DNA of 64,000 bases from Arenibacter algicola (GCF_000733925.1 NZ_JPOO01000003.1:2604001-2668000); one strand, 5' to 3'. Numbered from the stretch's first letter, positions 51,860-62,484 are shown. The notes: a model not told the origin generated them from the sequence alone. Program-made: numbers and translations.

Positions 51860-54121
51860 ATGACAAAGATAAACACACACATTGGACGTAGGGCTTTTAT
51901 TAGGAATACCAGTTTGGCAAGTGGGGGATTGGTACTTGGATTTAGTTTTTTAAATTCCTGTAAGCCAGAACAGGCCAAGGAAACGGCCGGTATGGAAATG
52001 CCCAAAGAATGGTTCGAGATGAACTCTTATCTTAAAATTGGTGATAATGGTATCGTAACCATCTATACGCCCAATCCGGAATTTGGTCAGAATATAAGGA
52101 CATCCATGCCAATGTTGGTGGCAGAAGAGTTAGATGTGGACTGGAAAAACGTACTAGTTGAACAGGCACCATACCATTCAGAAAAGTATGGATTTCAATT
52201 CACGGGGGGCAGTAGGGGAATAAGTGCTAGATGGCAACCCCTTAGAATGGCAGGTGCAACCGCTAGGCATATGTTAAAAGAAGCGGCTGCACAAACATGG
52301 CAGGTTCCCGTAGAAGAAATTATTGCGGAGGCTGGGGTATTGCAACATGCCGCCACGAAAAAATCGGCCGGTTATGGGGAAATGGCTTCGGTTGCAGCGA
52401 CACTAGATGTGCCAGAAGAAGTGCAATTGAAAGAAGTAAAAGATTTTAAACTGATAAGTAGCTCACAAAAAAATGTAGATGCGAAAAGAATTGTTACCGG
52501 TGCGCCTTTGTTTGGAATGGATCTTCAAAAGGAAGGAATGTTAATCGCCATGATCGTACATCCGCCTGCTTTTGGCATGACTTTAAAATCGGTTGATGGT
52601 GAAACGGCCAAAGCCATGCCGGGCATACAGGATGTAGTTACCATTAAAAGCTTTAAAGACGGGTTTGAAAAAGGCGGGTTCGATACGAACGCTTTTCCCG
52701 AATTGGTGGCAATTGTGGGTAACTCTACATGGGAGGTCATGCAGGCGAAGAAAAAGTTAAATGTGGAATGGCAACCCACTTCTGCCTTTTCAGAAACAAT
52801 CGCCGGATTTAGAGGTAAAGAAACGAGAAATGTACCTGCTGGACTGGAATCCACAACCGCTCATAAAGCACAAATGGAAATACTGGCGGCCAAGCCAGGA
52901 AAGATTGTTCGCAAAGATGGTAGCCCAGAGGATGCCTTTAAAAATGCAGCAAAAATAGTGGAAAGAAGCTATTCGGCCCCTTTTCTTGCCCACAATAGTA
53001 TGGAGCCTTTAAATGCTTTCGCGCATGTGGAAGGTGATAAAGTGAAAATAGCGGCCCCAATTCAGATTCCGGCCTTTATTATTCCTACCATAGCCAGCAG
53101 TTTGGGAATATCACAAGAAAATATTGAAATGGAAATGCCTAGGATGGGTGGCGGTTTTGGGCGTAAGGCCTATGCCCACTTTGTGGTCGAAGCGGCCCTG
53201 ATTTCCCAAAAAGTAAATGCTCCGATCAAGTTGGTGTACAGCCGTGAAGACGATATGACAAACGGTATTTATCGACCTGCATATCAGGCTACCTATCGCG
53301 CCGCTTTGGATGAAAACAATAAATTGACGGCATTACATGTTAAGGCGGGCGGTGTCCCAGAGAGCCCATTGTTCGCAAATCGTTTTCCTGCCGGAGCCAT
53401 TGATAATTATATGGCCGAAGAATGGACCATTGATTCTAACATTACCATAGGTGCCTTTAGAGCTCCAAGATCTAATTTTATGGCCGGTGCAGAACAGGCA
53501 TTTTTGGATGAAGTGGCGGAAGCCATGGACAAAGACCCTATTCAATTTAGATTGGACCTATTAAAAAGGGCTAAAGAAAATCCGGTCGGTGAGGCTAATG
53601 AATATGATGCCGATCGCTACGCTGGAGTTTTGGAATTGGTTCGGGAAAAATCGGATTGGAAAGAAAATGATACAACACTGCATCGAGGGGTGTCTGCCTA
53701 TTTTTGCCATAATTCCTATGCGGCCCATGTACTGGATCTACGAATGGAGAACGGAAAACCTGTTGTCGAAAAAGTATGTTGCGCGATTGATTGCGGGGTA
53801 GTAGTAAATCCTGATGCGGCCACGAACATGGCGGAAGGTGCCATAACCGATGGTGTGGGAAATGCCCTTTTTGGCGAATTGACCTTTGAGGACGGGGTGC
53901 CCCAGAAAAATAATTTCCACCAATATCAAATGATCCGTATGAAAGAAGCACCAAATGAAATCGATGTGCATTTTGTGCAGAATGAAATTGACCCAACAGG
54001 TATGGGGGAGCCTCCGTTTCCTCCTGTATTTGGAGCTATGGCCAATGCATTGTATAAAGCAACGGGTACAAGGTACTATAAACAACCATTCATAACTGAC
54101 AAACCCCCTCTGGTTGGATAA
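51860..54121 (+). CDS. Molybdopterin-binding large subunit (IorB-like), copy 1
   Basis: The 753-residue protein has a Tat/lipoprotein signal (GRRAFIRNTSLASGG... FLNSC) and xanthine dehydrogenase-family molybdopterin motifs: TGGSRGISARW, MPRMGGGFGRKAY, TIGAFRAPRSNF and the active-site Glu region GMGEPPFPPVFGA. It would hydroxylate an aldehyde or N-heterocycle in the periplasm. It is followed by an ABM gene and a paralogue. Confidence 0.9.
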   Translation: MTKINTHIGRRAFIRNTSLASGGLVLGFSFLNSCKPEQAKETAGMEMPKEWFEMNSYLKIGDNGIVTIYTPNPEFGQNIRTSMPMLVAEELDVDWKNVLVEQAPYHSEKYGFQFTGGSRGISARWQPLRMAGATARHMLKEAAAQTWQVPVEEIIAEAGVLQHAATKKSAGYGEMASVAATLDVPEEVQLKEVKDFKLISSSQKNVDAKRIVTGAPLFGMDLQKEGMLIAMIVHPPAFGMTLKSVDGETAKAMPGIQDVVTIKSFKDGFEKGGFDTNAFPELVAIVGNSTWEVMQAKKKLNVEWQPTSAFSETIAGFRGKETRNVPAGLESTTAHKAQMEILAAKPGKIVRKDGSPEDAFKNAAKIVERSYSAPFLAHNSMEPLNAFAHVEGDKVKIAAPIQIPAFIIPTIASSLGISQENIEMEMPRMGGGFGRKAYAHFVVEAALISQKVNAPIKLVYSREDDMTNGIYRPAYQATYRAALDENNKLTALHVKAGGVPESPLFANRFPAGAIDNYMAEEWTIDSNITIGAFRAPRSNFMAGAEQAFLDEVAEAMDKDPIQFRLDLLKRAKENPVGEANEYDADRYAGVLELVREKSDWKENDTTLHRGVSAYFCHNSYAAHVLDLRMENGKPVVEKVCCAIDCGVVVNPDAATNMAEGAITDGVGNALFGELTFEDGVPQKNNFHQYQMIRMKEAPNEIDVHFVQNEIDPTGMGEPPFPPVFGAMANALYKATGTRYYKQPFITDKPPLVG

Positions 54122-54138
54122 CTTTATCTAAATATTCT

Positions 54139-54561
54139 ATGGGATACCAAAAAGTAATTTTATCCTTTGTGACAACAATGATCTTCTCGTTTTCCGGGCT
54201 AGCACAGGTAAGTGATGATGCAACAATAAATGAAAACATGATGGTCAGGATTGCAGCCCTAGAAATATATCCTGAATATCTAGAGGAATATAAGGACATT
54301 TTAAAGGAAGAGTCTGAAGCCTCTGTACGTTTGGAACCGGGTGTAATGTGCATTTATCCCGTGTACCAGAAAGAGCATCCCAACCAAATTCGTTTACTGG
54401 AGATCTATGCAGATACCAATGCGTACCAATCGCATTTAAAAACCCCGCATTTTCTAAAGTATAAAACCTCCACCCTAAAAATGGTGAAGCACTTGGAACT
54501 GATCGATATGGAATCGATGGACCCAGAATCCATGCCATCTATCTTTACCAAATTAGAATAA
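54139..54561 (+). CDS. Secreted antibiotic-biosynthesis-monooxygenase (ABM) domain protein
   Basis: The 140-residue protein has a signal peptide (MGYQKVILSFVTTMIFSFSGLAQ) and an ABM fold: VRIAALEIYPEYLEEYKDIL, EPGVMCIYPVYQKEHPNQIRLLEIY and HLKTPHFLKYK. Family members oxidise quinols without cofactor or bind haem. It lies between two molybdenum-hydroxylase genes and may act on their product. Confidence 0.85.
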   Translation: MGYQKVILSFVTTMIFSFSGLAQVSDDATINENMMVRIAALEIYPEYLEEYKDILKEESEASVRLEPGVMCIYPVYQKEHPNQIRLLEIYADTNAYQSHLKTPHFLKYKTSTLKMVKHLELIDMESMDPESMPSIFTKLE

Positions 54562-54603
54562 AAACAGAATAAAAACAGAATAAAAACATTAAAATTAAAT
54601 TTC

Positions 54604-56856
54604 ATGTCTACTGTAAAAACTAAAATAGGGAGAAGGTCCTTTATCAAAAGTTCGGCACTGGCCAGTGGTGGCATGATGCTCGGTTTTAGCTGGTTGGCTT
54701 CTTGTAAAATGTCCCCAGAAGAGGTGAACGAATTACCGAAGGAATGGTTCAAGATCAATGGTTATTTAAAGATTGCCGATAATGGACAAGTGACTATTTT
54801 ATCTCCAAATCCGGAGGGCGGTCAGAATGTAAAAACGTCTATGCCGATGATCGTGGCCGATGAACTGGGCGTTGATTGGAAAGATGTTATTGTAGAACAA
54901 GCACCTTTAAATACGGATGCTTTTACCTTTCAGTATCTTGGAGGTAGCCAATCCATTCGAAGAGGATGGGAAGGTCTTCGAATGGCAGGTGCTTCCGCGA
55001 GGGCAATGCTCATCGCAGCTGCTGCAGAAACTTGGCAAGTTTCCCAGGAAGATATTACCACTGAGGGCGGATTTTTATATCATAAGAAAAGTGGTGCCTC
55101 CACAGGTTATGGGGAATTGGCCTCTGCTGCAGCAAAACTAGAAGTACCCGAAGAAGTACAATTAAAGGATATTGGGGATTTTAAGATTATAGGAACTTCT
55201 CAAAAAAATGTGGACGGACAAAAAATTGTGACCGGAAAACCGTTGTTCGGAATCGATACCCATCGCGAGGGCATGCTCATAGCCATGATCGTACATCCTC
55301 CTGCCTTTGGATTAAAGTTAAAGTCCATAGATGATACCGAGGCAAGAAATATGCCCGGAATCAAGGATATTTTCACCATCAACGTTTTTAACGACGGATA
55401 TGAAAAGGCTTTCTTTGATACGCGGACCTTTAATGAAGTGGCGGTTATTGTCGGTGATTCCACCTGGGAGGTCATGAATGCCAAGAAAGCCTTAAAATTG
55501 GAATGCGAACCCATTGAAAGTTCCACAGATTCCCGGGACCGATTTGGCCGAAAATGGCAAGAGCATACCCCGGCCGGATTAGAAAATACAAGCGTACATT
55601 ATGCTCAAATGGATGCCATACCCTCAAAAAGAGTAGAAGTAAGACGCCGAGACGGTGACCCTGATACTGCCTTTAAAAGAGCTGCAAAAATTATAGAGGC
55701 CACGTATACTGCACCATTTTTGGCACATAATTGCATGGAACCCATGAATTTCTTCGCCGATGTGACTGCGGAAAAGGCGGAACTTATCGGACCCTTGCAA
55801 AAACCAGAATTGACGGAGCAAACCCTTTCGGCACGTTTAGGAATGCCGCTCGAAAATATCGATATTCAAATGACCCGGTTGGGTGGTGGCTATGGTCGAA
55901 GATCTTATGCCCATTGGCTAGTGGAGGCAGCATTGATATCGCAAAAGATGAACGCCCCGTTAAAATTGGTCTACTCCCGGGAAGACGATATGACCGATGG
56001 TATCTACAGACCGGCCTATCAGGCAAAATTTCGAGCGGGTCTGGATGCGGATAACAAATTGATCGTATTCCACGTGAATACCGGGGGTATCCCACAAAGT
56101 CCATTACACCAGGACCGCTTTCCTGCAGGTGCCGTTGACAATTATCTGGCGGAGGATTGGACCATCGATACCAATCTTACCGTTGGTTCCTTTAGGGCAC
56201 CCAGTTCCAACTTTATGGCCTGTGCGGAACAGTCCTTTTTGGATGAAGTTGCGGAGGCAGCCGGGAAAGACCCCATTGATTTCCGATTGGAATTGTTGGA
56301 CCGTGCCATCACCAATCCCCTAGAAGGAAAAACCAATGATTATGACCCTTTACGATATGCCGGCGTTTTAAAATTGGTCAAGGAAAAATCAAATTGGGGC
56401 AATATAGACAGTGGCTTGTCGAAAGGAGTGGCTGCCTATTTTTGTCATAATTCCTATGCCGCTCAAGTGTTGGAAATGCGCTGGGAGAATAATCAACCTA
56501 TTATCGAAAAGGTAACCTGTGCTGTCGATTGTGGTATCGTCGTAAATCCTGATGCAGCTATTAATTTGGCCGAAGGAGGAATCGTAGATGGTATTGGTAC
56601 CGCACTCTATGGGGAACTGACTTTTGTGGAAGGGGTACCGCAAAAGAACAACTTCGACACCTACCGAATGATACGTATGGGCGAAGCACCAAAAAAAATC
56701 TATGTGCATTTTGTAAAAAGTGACGTAAGCCCTACCGGCCTCGGAGAACCCACCTATCCGCCAATTTTTGCAGCGTTGGCCAATGCACTATATCAAGCTA
56801 CTGGAAAACGCCATAATCATCAACCCTTTCTTACCAAGGAAAATGTAATCGGATAA
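54604..56856 (+). CDS. Molybdopterin-binding large subunit (IorB-like), copy 2
   Basis: The 750-residue protein is a clear paralogue of copy 1 with the same Tat signal design (GRRSFIKSSALASGGMMLGF...SC), LGGSQSIRRGWEGLRMAG, TRLGGGYGRRSYAHW and GLGEPTYPPIFAAL. Sequence differences are spread along the protein, so duplication is not recent. There is no second small subunit. Substrate range probably differs between the two. Confidence 0.9.
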   Translation: MSTVKTKIGRRSFIKSSALASGGMMLGFSWLASCKMSPEEVNELPKEWFKINGYLKIADNGQVTILSPNPEGGQNVKTSMPMIVADELGVDWKDVIVEQAPLNTDAFTFQYLGGSQSIRRGWEGLRMAGASARAMLIAAAAETWQVSQEDITTEGGFLYHKKSGASTGYGELASAAAKLEVPEEVQLKDIGDFKIIGTSQKNVDGQKIVTGKPLFGIDTHREGMLIAMIVHPPAFGLKLKSIDDTEARNMPGIKDIFTINVFNDGYEKAFFDTRTFNEVAVIVGDSTWEVMNAKKALKLECEPIESSTDSRDRFGRKWQEHTPAGLENTSVHYAQMDAIPSKRVEVRRRDGDPDTAFKRAAKIIEATYTAPFLAHNCMEPMNFFADVTAEKAELIGPLQKPELTEQTLSARLGMPLENIDIQMTRLGGGYGRRSYAHWLVEAALISQKMNAPLKLVYSREDDMTDGIYRPAYQAKFRAGLDADNKLIVFHVNTGGIPQSPLHQDRFPAGAVDNYLAEDWTIDTNLTVGSFRAPSSNFMACAEQSFLDEVAEAAGKDPIDFRLELLDRAITNPLEGKTNDYDPLRYAGVLKLVKEKSNWGNIDSGLSKGVAAYFCHNSYAAQVLEMRWENNQPIIEKVTCAVDCGIVVNPDAAINLAEGGIVDGIGTALYGELTFVEGVPQKNNFDTYRMIRMGEAPKKIYVHFVKSDVSPTGLGEPTYPPIFAALANALYQATGKRHNHQPFLTKENVIG

Positions 56857-57287
56857 CAAATTTGTTAGAAAATAGATAGTTTCAAATTAGGAACCATAAA
56901 CAGTACTCAAAATTTTTATCCAGTTCTTTTTTAATGACATTTTTGGTGTCCCAAAAAATCGGCGCCAATTCCCGTAAAAGCGGAATGCAAACAGAATCTT
57001 TACATAAAACTATATCCCCTTATTGTGCTACATATTTACAGCCAACACTGAAAAACCAAAAAAAGATAGACCTGAATTTATTGCGTGTTGTCATTTTTTG
57101 TCCACAAACAGATAGGTCTACCAACAGAAAAAAGTAAATTTAATGATTATAAAAATTGGAAGGCACTTAGTATGACTCGCCAGCAGACATAGACGCCTAC
57201 TTAAAATATAGATTCCGACTTCGTAAAAAAAGTTGAAAATTAGAATACAGGACTTTTACTTGTACTGAATTTTATCAGTTAATTAGG
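56857..57287. other. Intergenic region (431 bp)
   Basis: A small frame at 56934-57137 has no protein-like composition. I see no structured element; it separates the molybdenum-hydroxylase operon from the LuxR gene. Confidence 0.4.
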
Positions 57288-58907
57288 ATGCAAAGATTGG
57301 AAAAATGGACCGAGACTTATGAAAGGCTTATCAAAACCGGTAAGGAACATGAGCTTGCCCCCCAGGAATTGGAAACTTATGCCTTGGCCGCTTTCCTGAC
57401 CGGGAAGGAGGACGAAAGTTTTCAGATTCTGGAACAAGCCCATCAAGCCTATTTGGTTCAGCGACAGACCGAAAAGGCCGTACGCTGCGCTTTTTGGTTG
57501 GGGCTGATGCTACTGAATACTGGGGCAAGGGCAAGGGGTGGTGGATGGATCGCCAGAGGGGAAAGGCTGCTTGGTGATGAAAAAAGACCAGATTGTGCAG
57601 AGAAAGGATTGTTTCTCATTCCTACGGCATTGGGAGCGCTCTCTGCAGGTCATACCACCAAGGCACTGAATCTTTTTAAGCAGGCCGAAACCATCGGGAA
57701 ACAATTTGGCGACGCTGATTTAATCGCACTTGGACGGCTAGGGCACGGACAGGCAATAATTCAGAATGGGGAGGTGGCCCAAGGCTTAAAACTCCTCGAT
57801 GAAACGATGATTACTGTAGAGACCGAGGCGCTCTTTCCCGTAGCCTGTGGAATCATCTACTGTGCCGCAATAGAGACCTGTCGTAAGGTTTGGGATTTAG
57901 GAAGGGCACAGGAGTGGACATCAGCTTTGACTCGGTGGTGTAATGCACAGCCAGACATCGTACCCTTCAGAGGGCAGTGCTTGGTGCGTCGTGCCGAAAT
58001 CATCCAATTTCATGGTGATTGGCAAAAAGCTCTTGAGGAAACCAGGGATGCATGTGAGCTATTGTCACGACCGCCTGGTGAACCGGCAGCGGGAGAAGCC
58101 TTTTACCGCCAAGCCGAGCTACTCCGCTTACTGGGAGATTTTGAAAAGGCGGAAGACTGTTATCGTGAAACTGCTAAATGGGGCAGAAATCCACAACCTG
58201 GACTTGCATTACTCCGTCTGGTTCAGGGACAGGAAGACTCGGCGGAAACTTCTATAAGAAATACCTTGCAAGAGACAAAAGATATAATAAGACGTGTGGA
58301 ACTACTTCCTGCGGTCGTGCGTATCATGATATCTGTAAATCAAACCGAAGAAGCCCTTAGTGCCACCAAAGAATTATGTAGTATTGCCAAGGAATTTGAT
58401 GCACCCTATCTCTATGCAATGTCTTCTTACTGTCAGGGATCTGTATTTTTTGCTAAAGGAAACCCTCAACTTGCCCTAGAGCACCTGCAAAAAGCATTGA
58501 AATTTTGGAAAAACCTACATGTACCTTATCAATCAGCTTATGCCAGCGAACTGAAAGGGCTTGTTTACCGAGAATTGAATGATCAAGACAATTCAGAGGT
58601 TGAGTTGACAGCTGCCAAATGGGTTTTTGAACAACTTAAGGCTGGGCCAGATCTGGAACGGATCAATCGACTCTTCCACACGCAACGGCATTACGAAACA
58701 CATGGCCTGACCCTACGCGAACTGCAGGTAATGCAACGGGTAGCGTCGGGAAAGACCAATAAATCAATTGCCGGGGAATTGTTTATCAGCGAGCGTACGG
58801 TAGACCGCCATGTAAGTAATATCTTCAATAAGCTCGGGGTGTCCTCACGGGTAGAGGCGACCACCTGCGCCATCAGGAATAACCTACTGGACAGCGGAGG
58901 CCAATAA
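57288..58907 (+). CDS. TPR-containing LuxR-family transcriptional regulator
   Basis: The 539-residue protein has about 450 residues of TPR-like helices (e.g. ALEHLQKALKFWKNL, FEKAEDCYRETAKWG) and a C-terminal LuxR helix-turn-helix (LTLRELQVMQRVASGKTNKSIAGELFISERTVDRHVSNI in parts). The layout matches MalT/BREX-adjacent style regulators without an ATPase domain. The GC content is higher than its neighbours, suggesting a different origin. It probably regulates the hydrolase genes just downstream. Confidence 0.88.
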   Translation: MQRLEKWTETYERLIKTGKEHELAPQELETYALAAFLTGKEDESFQILEQAHQAYLVQRQTEKAVRCAFWLGLMLLNTGARARGGGWIARGERLLGDEKRPDCAEKGLFLIPTALGALSAGHTTKALNLFKQAETIGKQFGDADLIALGRLGHGQAIIQNGEVAQGLKLLDETMITVETEALFPVACGIIYCAAIETCRKVWDLGRAQEWTSALTRWCNAQPDIVPFRGQCLVRRAEIIQFHGDWQKALEETRDACELLSRPPGEPAAGEAFYRQAELLRLLGDFEKAEDCYRETAKWGRNPQPGLALLRLVQGQEDSAETSIRNTLQETKDIIRRVELLPAVVRIMISVNQTEEALSATKELCSIAKEFDAPYLYAMSSYCQGSVFFAKGNPQLALEHLQKALKFWKNLHVPYQSAYASELKGLVYRELNDQDNSEVELTAAKWVFEQLKAGPDLERINRLFHTQRHYETHGLTLRELQVMQRVASGKTNKSIAGELFISERTVDRHVSNIFNKLGVSSRVEATTCAIRNNLLDSGGQ

Positions 58908-59090
58908 AAACATAGCTTCGCACCCATTCTTATAGATATTCATTTTCACACGGGGCTTTTTTTCCTCCTATGGGTAGAAGTACCCATTTTTCATCTCTCC
59001 TAAAATTTGGGTATTCCCACCGATGCACGTGGACCCTGTTTCGCCGTAGATTTATCTTGTACTATCGATAGTCCTATTAAATAGACAAAC

Positions 59091-59978
59091 ATGGAAGCAA
59101 TAATCAAAAATGAGGTGCTTAGAAATGCCGATTACTATCGAGAAAAAATCATCAACGAATTGCCCGTAAAGGAACATAAAATTCAGGTGGGAGATATCCA
59201 TACTACCTATCTTGATGGGGGCGAGGGTACTCCTTTCGTTCTGTTGCATGGTCCTGGCGAATCTTCTATTTGGTGGATGCGGGTGATTCCACACCTGGTC
59301 AAAAAATATAATGTAATAATTCCTGATCTTCCTGGCCATGGTTCTTCCGGGTCGGCTAAGGAAAAACTTACTAAGGAAATCGTGCTGGACTGGCTTGACG
59401 GTTTTCTCATTAAAACCTGTAGCAGGGCCCCGGTCCTTGTCGGGCATGTGGTCGGAGGAGCCATAGCAGCCAATTATGCTATTCAACCAAGTAAAAAGGT
59501 GGAGCAATTAGTATTAGTGGACTCGCTTGGGCTTTCGTCTTTTCGCCCCACTCCCCGATTCGCTTACCAATTTCTAAGGTTCATGATTAACCCTTCTGAG
59601 AAAAGCTACTTACGTTTTTTGCCAGAATGTATCTACGACGTGAATGGATTAATCAAGAGCATAGGCATTTACTGGCCCTATTTCCTCGCTTACAATATAG
59701 CCTGTGCCCAACATCCTACAAAGAAGGTAGCTGCTAAAGGGATAATGAGTGCCATGAGTGGAAAAATTCCCGAAAGTGAACTGGCGAAAATTGATAAGCC
59801 GGTTACACTCATATGGGGAAGGCATGATAAAGCCAATAATCTTAAGGTTGCCCTTAAAGCAAGTAAAAAATATGGATGGCCTCTAAGGATTATCGAGGAT
59901 ACCCGGGATGACCCTAAACTTGAAAAGCCGGTAGAGTTTGTGCAGGTAGTTGAATCAATGATGGCTCAAACTACCTAG
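59091..59978 (+). CDS. Alpha/beta-hydrolase-fold protein lacking the catalytic Ser and His
   Basis: The 295-residue protein has the alpha/beta-hydrolase frame (FVLLHGPGESSIWWMRVIPHL, IIPDLPGHGSSG, WGRHDKANNL). The nucleophile elbow reads G-H-V120-V-G-G where G-x-S-x-G is expected, and the catalytic His position reads RDDPKLEKP (Asp273) instead of GHxPxxE. Both changes point to a protein that is no longer a Ser hydrolase: a binding protein or regulator. The reading frame itself is intact. Confidence 0.82.
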   Translation: MEAIIKNEVLRNADYYREKIINELPVKEHKIQVGDIHTTYLDGGEGTPFVLLHGPGESSIWWMRVIPHLVKKYNVIIPDLPGHGSSGSAKEKLTKEIVLDWLDGFLIKTCSRAPVLVGHVVGGAIAANYAIQPSKKVEQLVLVDSLGLSSFRPTPRFAYQFLRFMINPSEKSYLRFLPECIYDVNGLIKSIGIYWPYFLAYNIACAQHPTKKVAAKGIMSAMSGKIPESELAKIDKPVTLIWGRHDKANNLKVALKASKKYGWPLRIIEDTRDDPKLEKPVEFVQVVESMMAQTT

Positions 59979-60049
59979 GAGAGACAGGAACAATAGGTAT
60001 GCTTAAATTCTAGGAAAAGGATACCCAACAACAGGAAAAATTCAACATC

Positions 60050-60979
60050 ATGAAAAATTTAATGACAATTTTATCTATCGTTTCAATGGGCTGGTTCACC
60101 CATTCACAAAATTATACGGGCCATCAGGAACGGCCTCCTCTCATTGACATGCATATGCACACCGGACTTCCTGAGGAGGTACCTCCCGGGATTCCGGCCT
60201 TCTGTCGTCCGGAACCCTGTCAAGGCAGTGGCCATGCAACCGTTGATCCCGGCGAGTTGCTGGAGAAAACTTTGGAAGTTATGAACCGCTATAATATTGT
60301 CAAAGCTTTTCTTAGCGGAGTCGATTTGGCAGCCGTGCAGAATTGGGACAAGGCAGCTCCGGGCCGATTTATTGCATCCCCATTTATTCTGAGTCCTGGA
60401 ACCTCTGACCTAGAGAGCCTCAAACAGGCCTACGCTTCCGGGCGTTTCGGCGGCATGGGTGAAATCGGAACGCAACTCATGGGCATACATCCGAACGACC
60501 CGGCCTTGGCACCCTACTTTAAGCTGGCGGAATCGCTCGACCTGCCCGTGCTAATCCACACCCTAGGAATCGGGCCATATACTCCCCACTTTAGTTCTGC
60601 TGCGGGCAGCCCCCTGCTGCTAGAGGAGGTGCTGGTCCGCCATCCAAAACTCCGCCTTTTTGTTGAAAATGCCGGCTATCCCTATCGTGATGAAATTATT
60701 GCGATGATGTACCAGTATCCACAGCTTTACGCGGATATATCTACGATAACATGGGTAATTCCCCGCACCGCCTTTTATGACTATCTAAAAGCGCTAGTAC
60801 GGGCCGGCCTAGGAAAGCGATTGATGTTTGGTTCCGACCAAATGGTATGGCCAGAAAAGATCGAGGCAGCCATCGAGGCCATTGAAAAAGCACCCTTTTT
60901 AACCCAGGAGCAAAAGCGCGATATCTTTTATAACAATGCCTCACGATTTCTTCGTCTCAAAGATGCTGAAGATAGATAA
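60050..60979 (+). CDS. Secreted amidohydrolase-family protein
   Basis: The 309-residue protein has a signal peptide (MKNLMTILSIVSMGWFTHSQ) and amidohydrolase_2 motifs: PLIDMHMHTG (H-x-H), PVLIHTLGIG, LRLFVENAGYPY and LMFGSDQMVWP (catalytic Asp). It likely hydrolyses or decarboxylates a small ring compound outside the cytoplasm. It lies 71 bases after the degenerate hydrolase gene, with an even higher GC content. Confidence 0.85.
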   Translation: MKNLMTILSIVSMGWFTHSQNYTGHQERPPLIDMHMHTGLPEEVPPGIPAFCRPEPCQGSGHATVDPGELLEKTLEVMNRYNIVKAFLSGVDLAAVQNWDKAAPGRFIASPFILSPGTSDLESLKQAYASGRFGGMGEIGTQLMGIHPNDPALAPYFKLAESLDLPVLIHTLGIGPYTPHFSSAAGSPLLLEEVLVRHPKLRLFVENAGYPYRDEIIAMMYQYPQLYADISTITWVIPRTAFYDYLKALVRAGLGKRLMFGSDQMVWPEKIEAAIEAIEKAPFLTQEQKRDIFYNNASRFLRLKDAEDR

Positions 60980-61926
60980 TCCGATGAAACACAAAACGGA
61001 ACACCACGACTAAATTTTTGCTATTTGCCCACCTTCCCGGGATATTGAGCACCTAAAGAGATTGAATCCATGTCATATGCAGACATATCCAATGGATGAG
61101 GTATTGCGGATTTAGTCTGTGACGCGTCCTTAGTTTCTGGGGGTAAATGACATAGTCGGCTTACAGACCTGGGTAAGCCGGTCAATATGCTCCCACCCTA
61201 AGAAAGAATCCCATAAAGGATATCTGTCATAAATGAAGCATAAGAAAAGAGGTTGGAAAGGGCGTTTGATAAATCTCATCCTTTATCAGTTTCACATAAA
61301 TGATGCGTATTCGACGATGATGAAAACTCGGTTGTGAAACAGCTTACATTGAAAAGTTGATTCCGAAGGAACTGACTGTTACCGAGAAGTAAAAGTACAA
61401 GCACACAACACCTAGCAAAGTGCCTATCCCTTAAAACGAACCTTTTAAGGGTCTACATTATTCAGAAGATTGCTAAACTATCTTCAAGTTTTGCTTCCAA
61501 AAGTCCCCTACGAAAATTAAGACCTTAAAATTATATTTCAGGAGACTATTTCATAAAAAGCATTAGGGCACGATTACAATTATGGGAAATAAAACAAAAG
61601 AAATCTGCATTTTTTGAGCCATTATATACATAGCCCTTCTAATTTTATTGTTAATAACAAAGAAAAATCAAATAAATGGTCATTTGTACAATGATTTTGT
61701 TTGGCATCATTTGATATCAAATGATGCCAAATAAAATTATATAAGGTCAAATGCAAAATTAATTGTTGCTGGTTGTTATAGATTGCTGTATATCCATTAG
61801 TTATGAATAACTATTTTCGTTTTCCGCTTTCTTTCCTTGCCCAGTTTTATACATTTATCCCAATTATAATACTGTAGGAAAACAAAAGCGCTTTTGTTCA
61901 TTCTGTAACCCTAAAAAAGAAACAAA
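60980..61926. other. 947 bp region without a gene
   Basis: No convincing frame is seen on either strand. The only clear structure is the 32 bp palindrome at 61700-61731; the rest may be decayed DNA at the edge of a mobile element. Confidence 0.45.
61700..61731. repeat. 32 bp perfect palindrome containing ATTTGATATCAAAT
   Basis: The half-site is TTTGGCATCATTTGAT and the other half is its exact reverse complement. Its 14-base centre equals the palindromes at 48401 and 48633 by the integrase. It lies 196 bases upstream of an excisionase-like gene. Confidence 0.85.
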
Positions 61927-62214
61927 ATGGACATTATTTTTATACTCGAACGACTGGATCGTCTGGAAAGGCTCATGACGGTCCATAAAGAGGTACTGAC
62001 CTTTGAGGAAACCTGTGACAATACCGGTATTTCCAGAAGTTATCTGTACAAACTCTCCGCTGCTGGAAAGATCCCACATTCCAAGCCCAACGGGAAACTG
62101 ATCTTCTTTGAAAAGAAGATGCTGAACGACTGGCTAATGCAAAATAGTATTTTGTCTGCAAGCTATATTGAGAGTGATTACAAGGTAGACACCTCCAAAA
62201 TTACAAGCTCATGA
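61927..62214 (+). CDS. Excisionase-like helix-turn-helix protein
   Basis: The 95-residue protein has an HTH_17/MerR-like domain (VLTFEETCDNTGISRSYLYKLSAAGKIPHSKPNGKLIFFEKKML in parts). Such small DNA-binding proteins are usual near integrases and mobilization genes in Bacteroidota mobile elements, where they aid excision or control transfer. The palindrome upstream could be its operator. Confidence 0.82.
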   Translation: MDIIFILERLDRLERLMTVHKEVLTFEETCDNTGISRSYLYKLSAAGKIPHSKPNGKLIFFEKKMLNDWLMQNSILSASYIESDYKVDTSKITSS

Positions 62215-62484
62215 TAATAGGGGTCAGGCCTATCGACCTTACAAGCTAAGGGAGGCCAAAAAATATTCTACGACTATCTGATCTACAGCTGAAAGGAAAG
62301 TACGACAATATGTTAAATGTGGTATTGGACTTGCAACAAAATAATGGACAGCATCCACGCGCAAAGTTTTTATAAGATTTGGGGAGTTTAGCACAATTAA
62401 ATCAATGTGAAATCAAAACCTATATTGTCCATTTTTGATATATATGGATAAATTTTTTTACCTTTACTTTAAAAAATATAAATC

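Noticed and set aside
57943..58257. Open frame inside the LuxR gene in another phase
   Set aside because: It lies wholly within the regulator gene, has no start context and its product has no protein-like features.
59052..59507. Long minus-strand frame opposite the alpha/beta hydrolase
   Set aside because: It is antisense to a gene with clear family motifs, and its length follows from the higher GC content.
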